64,000 bases of DNA from contig DAHUXM010000034.1 of NCBI GenBank assembly GCA_027307165.1, forward strand, positions 248,001-312,000, in the 5' to 3' direction. The DNA is from Gemmatimonadota bacterium (GTDB taxonomy: Bacteria; Gemmatimonadota; Gemmatimonadetes; Gemmatimonadales; Gemmatimonadaceae). Below the pieces are notes generated by a model. The model did no database searches. It was given only the letters and a program-made list of their open reading frames with translations, and was not told the origin of the DNA. Shown here in pieces: positions 18,182 through 27,810 of this stretch (within the stretch, counting starts at the first letter, position 1; every line of letters starts with the position of its first letter). The position numbers were made by a program, and so were the translations under genes.

Positions 18182-18719
18182 TCCGGATCCCCGGCTACTG
18201 GGCAGGAAGGTCGCGCGCATAGCTTTCGACGAGCCGACAATCGCTGCCCGTGTAAAGGAGTTGGGCGAGGAGATCACCGCGGCATATCCCGATGGTGAGC
18301 TGCTGGTCCTTGGCCTGTTGAAGGGCAGTTTCATATTTCTGAGCGACCTGGTCCGCCAGATCGTTCGGCCGCTTCAGGTGGATTTCCTCGTTGCCGCAAG
18401 CTACGGTGAGTCCATGGTTTCGAGCGGAAACGTACGGCTGTTGTACGACCCCGAGACCACGCTTGAAGGGAAGCACATCCTTCTGGTCGAGGATATCATC
18501 GACTCCGGACGGACCTTGAGTGTCCTGATGGACCTGCTGGCGGTCCGCCAGCCCAAATCGCTATCGATCTGCGCGTTGTTGCATAAGCGGATCGCTACGC
18601 AGTTACGCTACGACGCCCGTTTTATCGGTTTCGATGCCCCGCATGAGTTCCTGGTCGGATACGGCCTCGACCATGCAGAAGATTTCAGACATCTGCCTTA
18701 CATCGCGAGTTTAGAATAG
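18174..18719 (+). CDS. hpt: Hypoxanthine phosphoribosyltransferase
   Basis: The enzyme salvages hypoxanthine or guanine to IMP or GMP with PRPP. The start ATG overlaps the tilS stop by eight bases; longer in-frame starts fall inside tilS. The 181-residue product has the PRPP-binding signature LLVEDIIDSGRTL (about 101-113), the LLKGSFIFLSDLVR loop and the C-terminal VGYGLDHAEDFRHLPYI motif with the base-binding Asp. Its stop is immediately followed by the ftsH ATG. tilS-hpt-ftsH adjacency is conserved in many bacteria. Confidence 0.95.
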   Translation: MVDPDPRLLGRKVARIAFDEPTIAARVKELGEEITAAYPDGELLVLGLLKGSFIFLSDLVRQIVRPLQVDFLVAASYGESMVSSGNVRLLYDPETTLEGKHILLVEDIIDSGRTLSVLMDLLAVRQPKSLSICALLHKRIATQLRYDARFIGFDAPHEFLVGYGLDHAEDFRHLPYIASLE

Positions 18720-20709
<1,990 letters not shown>

Positions 20710-20717
<8 letters not shown>

Positions 20718-21525
20718 GCCGACGATAGTCGGAATACTCAACATTACCCCCGACAGCTTCAGCGACGGGGGTAATTTTTTGCCGTTCCATCAGGCGATCG
20801 AGCACGCAGGTCAAATGATCGAGGATGGGGCGGATGTGATCGAGGTCGGCGGCGAGTCGACGCGGCCGGGCGCCACGCCCGTTGCGGCCCCCGATGAGTT
20901 GGAACGAGTACTCCCTGTGATCGAGGAGATCGTGACGCGCTGGCCGTCCACGCGCATCGCCGTGGACACGGTAAAATTCGAAGTCGCGGCCGCGGCCGTT
21001 GCAGCGGGAGCGACAGTGGTCAACGACGTTTCCGCGCTCCGGCTCGACTCTCGCCTCGCGGAAGTTTGCGCGTCCGCTGGATGCACGCTCGTCCTCATGC
21101 ACTCGCGCGGTGATGTGGGGAACATGGCCAGTTACCAGAACGCCGGTTACGACGATGTGATGGGCGAGATCATCGGCGAGCTCGAGCCCGCGGCAAGAGC
21201 AGCGCTCGCGACGGGGGTTTCCCGGGACCGGATAGTACTCGATCCGGGTGTCGGATTCTCCAAGCGTAGCGAGCATTCCGTGCAGGCACTTGCGCATCTT
21301 GCACGATTGGTCGAGCTTGACTTTCAGGTGATGGTTGGCGCATCGCGCAAACGGTTCATTGGAGAGTTGACAGGCGTGACGAAGCCAGCTGAGCGGGATG
21401 CAGGGACCATCGGAGCGAACGTGGTCGCGCTCACCCTCGGCGCGACCTGGTTCCGCGTGCATAATGTGCGGGACAATCGCCACGCGCTCGATGCCGCCGC
21501 CGCGATACTCGGGGCGCGTGCGTGA
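20710..21525 (+). CDS. folP: Dihydropteroate synthase, apparent CTG start
   Basis: The enzyme joins p-aminobenzoate to hydroxymethyldihydropterin pyrophosphate in folate synthesis. The essential N-terminal motif GILNITPDSFSDGG is encoded at about 20731-20772, upstream of the first conventional start (TTG 20779). Within the frame, which opens after a stop at 20704-20706, the only near-cognate candidate with a ribosome binding site (GGAG, seven-base spacing) is CTG 20710. This gives 271 residues, a normal DHPS length. Other motifs are DGADVIEVGGESTRPG and the C-terminal MVGASRKRFIGELTG. The start overlaps the ftsH stop by eight bases; the stop overlaps the cdaA start. Confidence 0.9.
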
Positions 21526-22121
21526 CGTGGATCGAACTGGCGGCGATCGCGGCGCTCATCCTGTTCCAGCCCGAGCTGCGCTCGATCTTCTACCGGATGC
21601 GTTATCCACGCACCGCGCGCTTCCTGCGCCGCGTTCCGCGAATCGAGATCGCCGAGGAGGTCGTGGACGCCGTGGATCGCCTGAGCCGATCCTCGCACGG
21701 CGCGATCATCGTTCTGGAACAGGACACGCCGCTGACAGAGTATGCGGATACCGGGACGGAGTTGCAGGCCAATGCGTCGTCCGACCTGATCGTCACGATC
21801 TTTACGCCGTATACGCCGCTGCACGACGGCGCTGTGATAATTCGTGGTAACGTAATTGTCGGCGCCGGATGCATACTTCCACTCTCGCAGTCCCCACTGC
21901 CGGATCGGATGATGGGCACGCGTCACCGTGCCGCGCTCGGACTGAGCGAGGAGACCGATTCACTGGTCGTGGTCGTGAGCGAGGAGAACGCCTCGATATC
22001 GGTCGCGTACAAGGGAACGATGTACCACTCGCTCACCACGCTCGAGTTGCGCGAGATACTCGGCGGGCAGATGCCACGTCTCACCGACGATCACGTGACA
22101 GCGGGCGAAATGCGCGCGTGA
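21522..22121 (+). CDS. cdaA: Diadenylate cyclase, CdaA-like, with short membrane region
   Basis: The protein should make cyclic di-AMP from two ATP. The DAC domain motifs are intact: LHDGAVII (about 98-105) and GTRHRAALGLSEETD (about 132-146). The known CdaA form has about 270 residues with three N-terminal helices; here only 199 residues are encoded and only the last helix (MTWIELAAIAALILFQPELR) remains. Upstream sequence is occupied by folP in another frame, so the first two helices have no room. The GTG start overlaps the folP stop (GTGA). folP-cdaA adjacency is seen in several phyla. The partner genes cdaR and glmM are not adjacent. Confidence 0.9.
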   Translation: MTWIELAAIAALILFQPELRSIFYRMRYPRTARFLRRVPRIEIAEEVVDAVDRLSRSSHGAIIVLEQDTPLTEYADTGTELQANASSDLIVTIFTPYTPLHDGAVIIRGNVIVGAGCILPLSQSPLPDRMMGTRHRAALGLSEETDSLVVVVSEENASISVAYKGTMYHSLTTLELREILGGQMPRLTDDHVTAGEMRA

Positions 22122-23701
22122 CAGGCGCCAGCGGCGCGAGCCGGCGCGCAGTCCGACCCGACGTCGCCGCGGCAGCATTGCTGTTCGTCGTCTATTGCCT
22201 GTCCCTCGCACGGGGCGTGACGTACTGGGACGCGGGTGAATTTCTGGCGGCGATCCATTCGCTCGGAATCCCGCACCCGCCCGGCACTCCACTCTTCGTA
22301 CTGATGGCGCGCGTCTGGAGCATGATCGCGTCACCGGTGCTCGGATTCACCATCGCGGTGAACGCCTTCTCCGCATTGACGACAGCAGCCGCGTTCGGGC
22401 TCGTTGCGAATATATTCTGGCGCGCCACCGGTGACGGTCTCGCCGCGTTCGCGGGAGCCCTCACCGCAGGTCTAATGTCGACTGTCTGGCTCAACGCGAC
22501 GGAGACCGAGGTATATGCGTGCGCACTGTTCGCCGCATTCGCGATACTGTGGTGCGCCCGACAGTACGCCCTGACGCTCGGCGCGCGGTGGGTCCTGCTC
22601 ACGCTCTACGCGTGCGGACTGGGATGGTCGTTGCATCTGACATCATTGCTGGTCGTGCCAGCCGCGCTGCACGCATTCTTCTCGGCACGCGAGAAGCCCG
22701 GCGCGCGATACCTGATGCTCGGCCTGTTGCTCTCTCTCGTTGGCGGCTCGGCCGTGCTGTTCATGCTGATTCGCGCGCAGCACGACCCGGCGATCAATCA
22801 GGGTGGTCCGGCAACGATTGGAGCGTTGATCGATGTCGTTCAACGGCATCAGTACGACGTCGCGCCGCTCTGGCCCCGTCGCGCACCACTCTGGCTGCAG
22901 TTTGGCAACGTGCTGGAATACGCCGACTGGCAGGTGGCACTCGGGCTGGGCCCGGATCCCGGTCCGACGTTCGCGCGCACCTCGGCGACGGTGCTGTATG
23001 CGCTGCTCGGCATTTACGGATCGATACGCCACAGGTCTATCGATCGCGAAAGCTGGCGGACGTGGATGGTGCTTCTGATCACGACCAGCATCGGCGTCGT
23101 ACTCTATCTCAATTTGCGCGCGGGTGCGTCGTACGGTGCCGGTGTCATACCGGAAGGAGTGCTGCACGAGGCGCGTGATCGTGACTACTTCTTCACGTGG
23201 GCGTTCGTGTGCTGGGGGGCATGGTCAGGATTCGGAGTAGTGCAGCTTGCTCGCAGCTTTGCACAGCGCCGCCACCTGAATGCCGCTCGTGCACGGCTCG
23301 CACTCATCGCAGCCGTCGCCATCGCCGCGCTCCCCGTCGCGCTCAACTGGTCACCCGTGCATGCGATCCGCCACGATGAACAGCAGCGCGCCGAGCAGAG
23401 CTCCATCGCCATGCTCGCCGCAGTACCCGTAAACGCTGTGTTCCTGGTGAACGGCGACAACGACACCTATCCGCTCTGGTATCTGCAGGAAGTACTGCGC
23501 ATGCGACGCGATGTCACCATAGTGACGATACCATTGCTACCCCCCGAGTGGTATCGAGCCGAGTTGCAGCGCCGGCATCACCTGCTGGATTCCAATTTTG
23601 TGAGCGCATGGCGAGGCCGCGCCGAAACGCTGGCAAACCTCGAGCAGAACGCCGCGCAGCAGGGCAGGGAGATAGTCAAATCGCCGTTCATCCAGCGATG
23701 A
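22118..23701 (+). CDS. DUF2723 multi-spanning membrane protein
   Basis: The 527-residue protein belongs to the DUF2723 (TMEM260-like) family of polytopic membrane proteins related to GT-C glycosyltransferases. The start is a GTG overlapping the cdaA stop. The family signature YWDAGEFLAAIHSLGIPHPPG appears around residues 35-55 (Asp and Glu as possible catalytic acids), followed by about ten hydrophobic segments and a soluble end with LVNGDNDTYPLWYLQE. A lipid-phosphate-sugar dependent glycosyl transfer to an extracytoplasmic acceptor is plausible from the fold; the substrate is unknown. It closes the tilS-ftsH-folP-cdaA unit; a palindromic repeat pair follows. Confidence 0.88.
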   Translation: MTGASGASRRAVRPDVAAAALLFVVYCLSLARGVTYWDAGEFLAAIHSLGIPHPPGTPLFVLMARVWSMIASPVLGFTIAVNAFSALTTAAAFGLVANIFWRATGDGLAAFAGALTAGLMSTVWLNATETEVYACALFAAFAILWCARQYALTLGARWVLLTLYACGLGWSLHLTSLLVVPAALHAFFSAREKPGARYLMLGLLLSLVGGSAVLFMLIRAQHDPAINQGGPATIGALIDVVQRHQYDVAPLWPRRAPLWLQFGNVLEYADWQVALGLGPDPGPTFARTSATVLYALLGIYGSIRHRSIDRESWRTWMVLLITTSIGVVLYLNLRAGASYGAGVIPEGVLHEARDRDYFFTWAFVCWGAWSGFGVVQLARSFAQRRHLNAARARLALIAAVAIAALPVALNWSPVHAIRHDEQQRAEQSSIAMLAAVPVNAVFLVNGDNDTYPLWYLQEVLRMRRDVTIVTIPLLPPEWYRAELQRRHHLLDSNFVSAWRGRAETLANLEQNAAQQGREIVKSPFIQR

Positions 23702-23735
23702 ACGGCAACTCGGGGCAACCGGGTTCATTCGGCGC

Positions 23736-23838
23736 GTCATCCCCGCGAAAGCGGGGATCCACCTGTTGCCGGCCAGCTTCGAGCCGCGATCACGCTCAAA
23801 GATCGATAACATGGATTCCCGCTTTCGCGGGAATGACG
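23736..23838 (-). repeat. 103-bp MITE-like palindromic element, copy 1
   Basis: The element is bounded by inverted terminal palindromes: GTCATCCCCGCGAAAGC on the left and its counterpart CCCGCTTTCGCGGGAATGAC on the right. Read on the minus strand its interior closely follows that of the element at 59239-59342 (both have AATCCATGTTA, a GAAGCTGG or GAGCTGG core and CAACAGGTGG or CAGCAGATGG near the far end). It fills the gap between two convergent genes and could act as a bidirectional terminator. No transposase is encoded. Confidence 0.75.
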
Positions 23839-23858
23839 AGTCTCAACGCGATCCTCAC

Positions 23859-25358
23859 CTAGTACCGATAATGATCCGGCTTGTAAGGCCCGTCTACCGG
23901 AACCCCGATGTAGTCGGCCTGCTCCTTCGATAGCTTCGTCAGCTTCACGCCGAGCTTGTCGAGATGCAACCGGGCAACCTTTTCGTCGAGGTGCTTGGGA
24001 AGCGTGTAGACCTTCTTCTCCAGCCTGTCCGCATTCGTGTGCAGCTCCAGCTGCGCCATCACCTGGTTTGTGAACGACGCCGACATCACGAAGCTCGGGT
24101 GACCCGTCGCGCATCCGAGGTTGAGAAGGCGGCCTTCAGCCAGAATCATTACGGAGTGGCCGTCAGGAAAGACGAACTCGTCGTACTGCGGCTTGATGTT
24201 GACGCGCGTGATTCCCTTCTTCTTGAGACCGGCCATGTCGATCTCATTGTCGAAGTGACCGATGTTGCCGACGATTGCCTTGTCCTTCATCTTCGCCATG
24301 TCGTCGACGGTAATGATGTTCTTGTTGCCGGTCGCGGTGACGAAAATGTCGGCAGTCGATACCACCTCGTTCAGCGTCGTCACCTGATAGCCTTCCATGG
24401 CCGCCTGCAGCGCGCAGATCGGATCGATCTCGGTGATGATTACGCGCGCACCCTGGCCGCGCAGCGACTGCGCGCAACCCTTGCCGACGTCACCATATCC
24501 GAAGACGACCGCGACCTTGCCGGCGAGCATCACGTCGCTCGCGCGGAGAATTCCGTCCGTGAGCGAGTGGCGGCAACCGTACAGGTTGTCGAACTTGCTC
24601 TTCGTCACCGCGTCGTTGACGTTGATCGCGGGGAACCGAAGCGTACCGGCCTTCATCATCTCGTACAGACGGTGCACGCCGGTCGTCGTCTCTTCTGAAA
24701 CACCGCGGATGTCAGCCGCGACGCGCGTCCAGCGGCCGGGATTGCTGACGGACTGAGCACGCAGCAGATCGAGAATGACTCCCCATTCCTCCGCGTCAGT
24801 CGCTGGATCGAACTCGGGGATCCTGCCTGCCGCTTCGTAATCGGCGCCGCGATGCACCAGCAGTGTCGCATCGCCACCGTCATCGAGCAGCAGATTCGGT
24901 CCGCCGCCATCGGGCCACATCAGCGCCTGCTCGGTGCACCACCAGTACTCTTCGAGCGTCTCGCCCTTCCATGCGTAGACCGCGATCCCCTTTGGGTTCT
25001 CGATAGTGCCGTTCCTGCCAACTGCGACGGCCGCCGCAGCGTGATCCTGCGTCGAGAAGATGTTGCAGCTCACCCAGCGCACGTCGGCGCCGAGCTCGGT
25101 AAGCGTTTCGATCAACACCGCCGTCTGCACAGTCATGTGCAGTGAGCCCATGATGCGCGCGCCGGTCAACGGCTTTGTCCCCTTGTACTCAGCGCGAAGC
25201 GACATCAGTCCCGGCATTTCCTGCTCGGCCAGGCGGATCTCCTTGCGCCCGAACTCGGCGAGCGAGATGTCCGCGACCTTGAACGGCGGACGGTCGATTC
25301 CGTCCTTCTGATTTGTCGATGAGCGTGGTGACGCTGTTGGTGAAGCTGTAGTGGCCAT
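23859..25358 (-). CDS. ahcY: Adenosylhomocysteinase
   Basis: The enzyme hydrolyses S-adenosylhomocysteine to adenosine and homocysteine, removing the inhibitory product of methyltransferases. At 499 residues it is the longer bacterial form, with a Ser/Thr-rich N-terminal extension (about 1-25). Hallmarks in order are the substrate-site [26 protein letters not shown], the NAD-binding Rossmann segment [20 protein letters not shown] and the C terminus [11 protein letters not shown]. It is downstream of, and seven bases from, the SahR-like regulator gene on the same strand, so both are probably one transcript under that regulator's control. Confidence 0.97.
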   Translation of the reverse strand: MATTASPTASPRSSTNQKDGIDRPPFKVADISLAEFGRKEIRLAEQEMPGLMSLRAEYKGTKPLTGARIMGSLHMTVQTAVLIETLTELGADVRWVSCNIFSTQDHAAAAVAVGRNGTIENPKGIAVYAWKGETLEEYWWCTEQALMWPDGGGPNLLLDDGGDATLLVHRGADYEAAGRIPEFDPATDAEEWGVILDLLRAQSVSNPGRWTRVAADIRGVSEETTTGVHRLYEMMKAGTLRFPAINVNDAVTKSKFDNLYGCRHSLTDGILRASDVMLAGKVAVVFGYGDVGKGCAQSLRGQGARVIITEIDPICALQAAMEGYQVTTLNEVVSTADIFVTATGNKNIITVDDMAKMKDKAIVGNIGHFDNEIDMAGLKKKGITRVNIKPQYDEFVFPDGHSVMILAEGRLLNLGCATGHPSFVMSASFTNQVMAQLELHTNADRLEKKVYTLPKHLDEKVARLHLDKLGVKLTKLSKEQADYIGVPVDGPYKPDHYRY

Positions 25359-25365
25359 TGGTGTC

Positions 25366-26451
25366 TCAGGTCAGTTGTGAATCGCCAGCGCGTGCACCGG
25401 CTTTCGGTTTTTTGGTACGCGAGGTTGTTGCTGAAGCGGCCGCAACCGGCTTCGTTGAAATGCGCTGCGACGAAGTGTCGCTCGCTGCACTGTTCGCTTT
25501 TGCGCGCAACGGACGGCGCGCTGACGCGGCGAATAGCGTCGGTCCCTTTGCTACCGGATCTGCTGGCAGCGGATGGTAGCGCAGGTCGTACAGTCCTGCC
25601 TGCTCGGCCCAGCGCGACAGTTCATCCGCGCCGAAACCCTGCCACACGTGTCCCATGATGTTGCGAAACTCCGAGCGCTCGTGCGGCATCATGTCCACCA
25701 CGAGCACGCGTCCTTCCGGCTTGAGGACTCTGCATACTTCGGTGAGTACTTCCGCGGGATCTGCAGTGTAGTGGAGCACCAGAAAGATCAGCGCTGCGTC
25801 GAGGGACTCGTCGTCTATCGGTAGCGCGCCGAGGTCGCCCTCGCGGAGTGAGACATTGTCATACCCCTTGAGCCGTTTGCGGGCGGCACTGAGCATCGCC
25901 GGCGACTCGTCCACCGCTATTACCTGTGCGACGAATGGTGCCAGCAGCTCCGACACCTGGCCCGTGCCGCAACCGAGGTCGGCGACGAACCAGCTCTCGT
26001 CCAGCAGCCCGAGAAGTCCCACGAGGTCCGCACGCGTTCCGAACAGATCGCCGCGAAGCCTGTCCCACTGGCCCGCAGCGGTGGAGAAGAACTCCTGCGA
26101 CGCGCTACGGCGTTCAGCCAGGACGGATCGCAGTCGTTGCGTGTCGTTCTGCGCCGAGGGTGCCGCGCTCACCTGCTCGCGCACGAGCGTCCACAGTCTC
26201 CGGCCTGCTGAATCCAGGCGGTCGGCCACGGCCCGGTAGCGCCGACTGGTGCCGTCGGCCCGGGATGTGACCCATCCGCCGTCGCCGAGGACCTTGAGGT
26301 GCCGGCTTACGGTGGACTGCGGAAGCTGCGTGACCGCACAGAGCTCCGTCACTGTGAGCTCGTGTCGGTCGAGCAGCGCCAGCAGCCTGCTCCGGGTGGG
26401 ATCGGAGAGCGCAGTAAGCCGGTCGAAGATGGTGGGCATTGATCCGTTCAT
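25366..26451 (-). CDS. ArsR-family regulator fused to a SAM methyltransferase domain (SahR-like)
   Basis: The 361-residue protein joins an N-terminal ArsR winged-helix domain ([20 protein letters not shown], recognition helix around [13 protein letters not shown]) to a class I methyltransferase-like domain with motif [16 protein letters not shown] and motif IV region [13 protein letters not shown]. The last 50 residues are low-complexity and basic. This architecture and the position just before ahcY match SahR, an ArsR-type, S-adenosylhomocysteine-responsive repressor of methionine-cycle genes known in Proteobacteria. The expected behaviour is release from DNA when S-adenosylhomocysteine accumulates. 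Methyltransferase activity is not implied. The ATG chosen at 26451 has a second Met four codons in (MPTIFDRL). Confidence 0.85.
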   Translation of the reverse strand: MNGSMPTIFDRLTALSDPTRSRLLALLDRHELTVTELCAVTQLPQSTVSRHLKVLGDGGWVTSRADGTSRRYRAVADRLDSAGRRLWTLVREQVSAAPSAQNDTQRLRSVLAERRSASQEFFSTAAGQWDRLRGDLFGTRADLVGLLGLLDESWFVADLGCGTGQVSELLAPFVAQVIAVDESPAMLSAARKRLKGYDNVSLREGDLGALPIDDESLDAALIFLVLHYTADPAEVLTEVCRVLKPEGRVLVVDMMPHERSEFRNIMGHVWQGFGADELSRWAEQAGLYDLRYHPLPADPVAKGPTLFAASARRPLRAKANSAASDTSSQRISTKPVAAASATTSRTKKPKAGARAGDSQLT

Positions 26452-26457
26452 CCGGAT

Positions 26458-26475
26458 GGAAAGATATATCCTTTC
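26458..26475 (-). promoter_or_regulatory. Candidate operator upstream of the SahR-like gene
   Basis: Just before the regulator's start the minus strand reads GAAAGGATATATCTTTCC, a near-palindrome around the perfect core GATATATC (26463-26470) with A/T-rich AAAG and CTTT flanks. A dyad here would suit autoregulation by the ArsR-type protein. The surrounding DNA is strongly GC-rich, so the A/T-rich dyad stands out. Whether it is an operator or a core promoter is unknown. Confidence 0.4.
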
Positions 26476-26613
26476 GGGCGCAAGGTGAAGGGGCGAGGCG
26501 CCTGGCCAGGGCCGATCCAGCGGGGCTGGCGGGCGACGCGGCATGCCCCCCTCCGATTGACCGCAGGTTGCGCGCCGCCATAGGCATTCGGCACCACGTG
26601 ATGGTTAAATTTC

Positions 26614-27303
26614 ATGGCTATGCATTTTCCGAATCTCCCCGAGAGGGTCGCGGAGATCCGTGGACTCCTGGCGGCAGCGGCCGCACGGGGAGGACACGGG
26701 CAGAACGTCAAGCTCGTTGCCGTGACCAAGACACACGGTCCCGAGGCCGCCGTCGAGGCGTGGCAGGCAGGCGTCCCCGACTGTGGCGAGAACAGAATTC
26801 AGGAAGCGTTGCAGAAGATGGCGCAGGTGGATGTGCCCGTTGTGTGGCATCTGATCGGCCATCTGCAGCGAAACAAGGTCCACGAGCTGGAGCACTTTGC
26901 ACTGCTGCATTCGCTCGACAGCAGGCGGCTCGCCGACGCGGTTTGCGACTTTGGATTGAAGCGGAAGCGCGCGGTCGACGCGTTGATTCAGGTCAACGCA
27001 TCGGGCGAGGCCAGCAAGGGCGGATTCTCGCCCGAGGAGTTGCGTGCGGAAGCGGATCGTTTGACGGGCATGCCGGGTATTCGCGTCGTCGGTGCGATGA
27101 CGATGGCTCCGTTGGATGCATCCGAGCTTGTGTTGCGACAGACGTTCGCTGGAGCACGGCACGCTCGTCAGGTTCTGGCGGACGCGGGTCATCCGGCTAC
27201 CGAGCTGTCCATGGGGATGTCTAACGACTATGAGATAGCTGTCGAGGAAGGGGCCACGCTGGTCCGGCTCGGCACCGCTCTCTTTGGAGCTCGCGATCTA
27301 TGA
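26614..27303 (+). CDS. yggS: YggS/YlmE-type pyridoxal phosphate homeostasis protein
   Basis: This 229-residue protein is a PLP-binding single-domain TIM barrel of the YggS/PROSC family, which buffers free PLP and has no known catalytic activity. The PLP-lysine segment is KLVAVTKTHGPEA (Lys near residue 38), and further marks are CGENRIQEALQKM, WHLIGHLQRNKV and LSMGMSNDYEIAVEEGATLVRLGTALFG. The stop overlaps the divIVA start (ATGA). In Bacillus the orthologue ylmE lies in the division-associated gene group ahead of divIVA and ileS, as here. Confidence 0.94.
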   Translation: MAMHFPNLPERVAEIRGLLAAAAARGGHGQNVKLVAVTKTHGPEAAVEAWQAGVPDCGENRIQEALQKMAQVDVPVVWHLIGHLQRNKVHELEHFALLHSLDSRRLADAVCDFGLKRKRAVDALIQVNASGEASKGGFSPEELRAEADRLTGMPGIRVVGAMTMAPLDASELVLRQTFAGARHARQVLADAGHPATELSMGMSNDYEIAVEEGATLVRLGTALFGARDL

Positions 27304-27782
27304 TTGATGAAGCATTCCATCTGACGCCACTCGATGTCCGGCGCTTTGATTTCGGACGCGCGCTGCGCGGCTACGATCCCGCGCGTGTCGACCAGTTCCG
27401 CGATCAGGTCGCGGATGAGATGGAGCGGCTCACGCGCATCAATCAGGACCTGGACCAGAAGGCGCGCTCGTTCCACGAGCAGCTGCGCGCATTCCGTGAG
27501 CGCGATCGCGCACTCAATGATGCTCTCGTTTCGGCGCAGCAGCTTCGTCAGGAAACCAAGGAGCAGGCGGAGCGCGAGGCCATGCTCATCGTGAGAGAGG
27601 CGCAGGGCGAGGGTGAGCGCCTCCTCGACGAGGTGCGTGCGGAAGTGCGACGCGTACAGGACGAGCTCGCGGTACTGGAGCGCGCGCGACGCAGTTATCT
27701 GTCCCAGCTGCGCACCTTGATCACGCGGCACCTCTCGGAAATAGACGCAGCGGAACGTCCGGTTCCCGGCACAGGGGAGTAG
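27300..27782 (+). CDS. divIVA: DivIVA domain protein
   Basis: The 160-residue protein starts with the DivIVA N-terminal lipid-binding signature LTPLDVRRFDFGRALRGYDP and ARVDQFRDQVADEME, then continues as a nearly uninterrupted coiled coil to about residue 150 (ERLTRINQDLDQKARSFHEQ and onward). DivIVA proteins recognise negatively curved membrane at poles and septa and recruit division or cell-wall partners. The start ATG overlaps yggS, and ileS follows at 27811, matching the Gram-positive order. In a diderm bacterium the partners are unknown. Confidence 0.9.
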   Translation: MIDEAFHLTPLDVRRFDFGRALRGYDPARVDQFRDQVADEMERLTRINQDLDQKARSFHEQLRAFRERDRALNDALVSAQQLRQETKEQAEREAMLIVREAQGEGERLLDEVRAEVRRVQDELAVLERARRSYLSQLRTLITRHLSEIDAAERPVPGTGE

Positions 27783-27796
27783 AGTTTTGGGAGCAC

Positions 27797-27802
27797 AGGA
27801 GG
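27797..27802 (+). promoter_or_regulatory. Strong Shine-Dalgarno setting the ileS start
   Basis: A perfect AGGAGG precedes the GTG at 27811 by eight bases. It favours that GTG over the TTG at 27787, which would place this site inside the coding region. Confidence 0.7.
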
Positions 27803-27810
27803 CGCCCGTA

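Noticed and set aside
20779-21525. folP starting at TTG 20779
   Set aside because: This start would remove the NITPDSFSDGG motif needed for pterin binding.
26452-26613. S-adenosylhomocysteine riboswitch upstream of the ahcY operon
   Set aside because: I searched the leader by eye for the conserved SAH-riboswitch core and pseudoknot and could not find them; protein-based control by the SahR-like regulator is more likely. A covariance-model search would settle it.
27787-27810. ileS starting at TTG 27787
   Set aside because: A perfect AGGAGG lies inside this extension at ideal spacing for GTG 27811.
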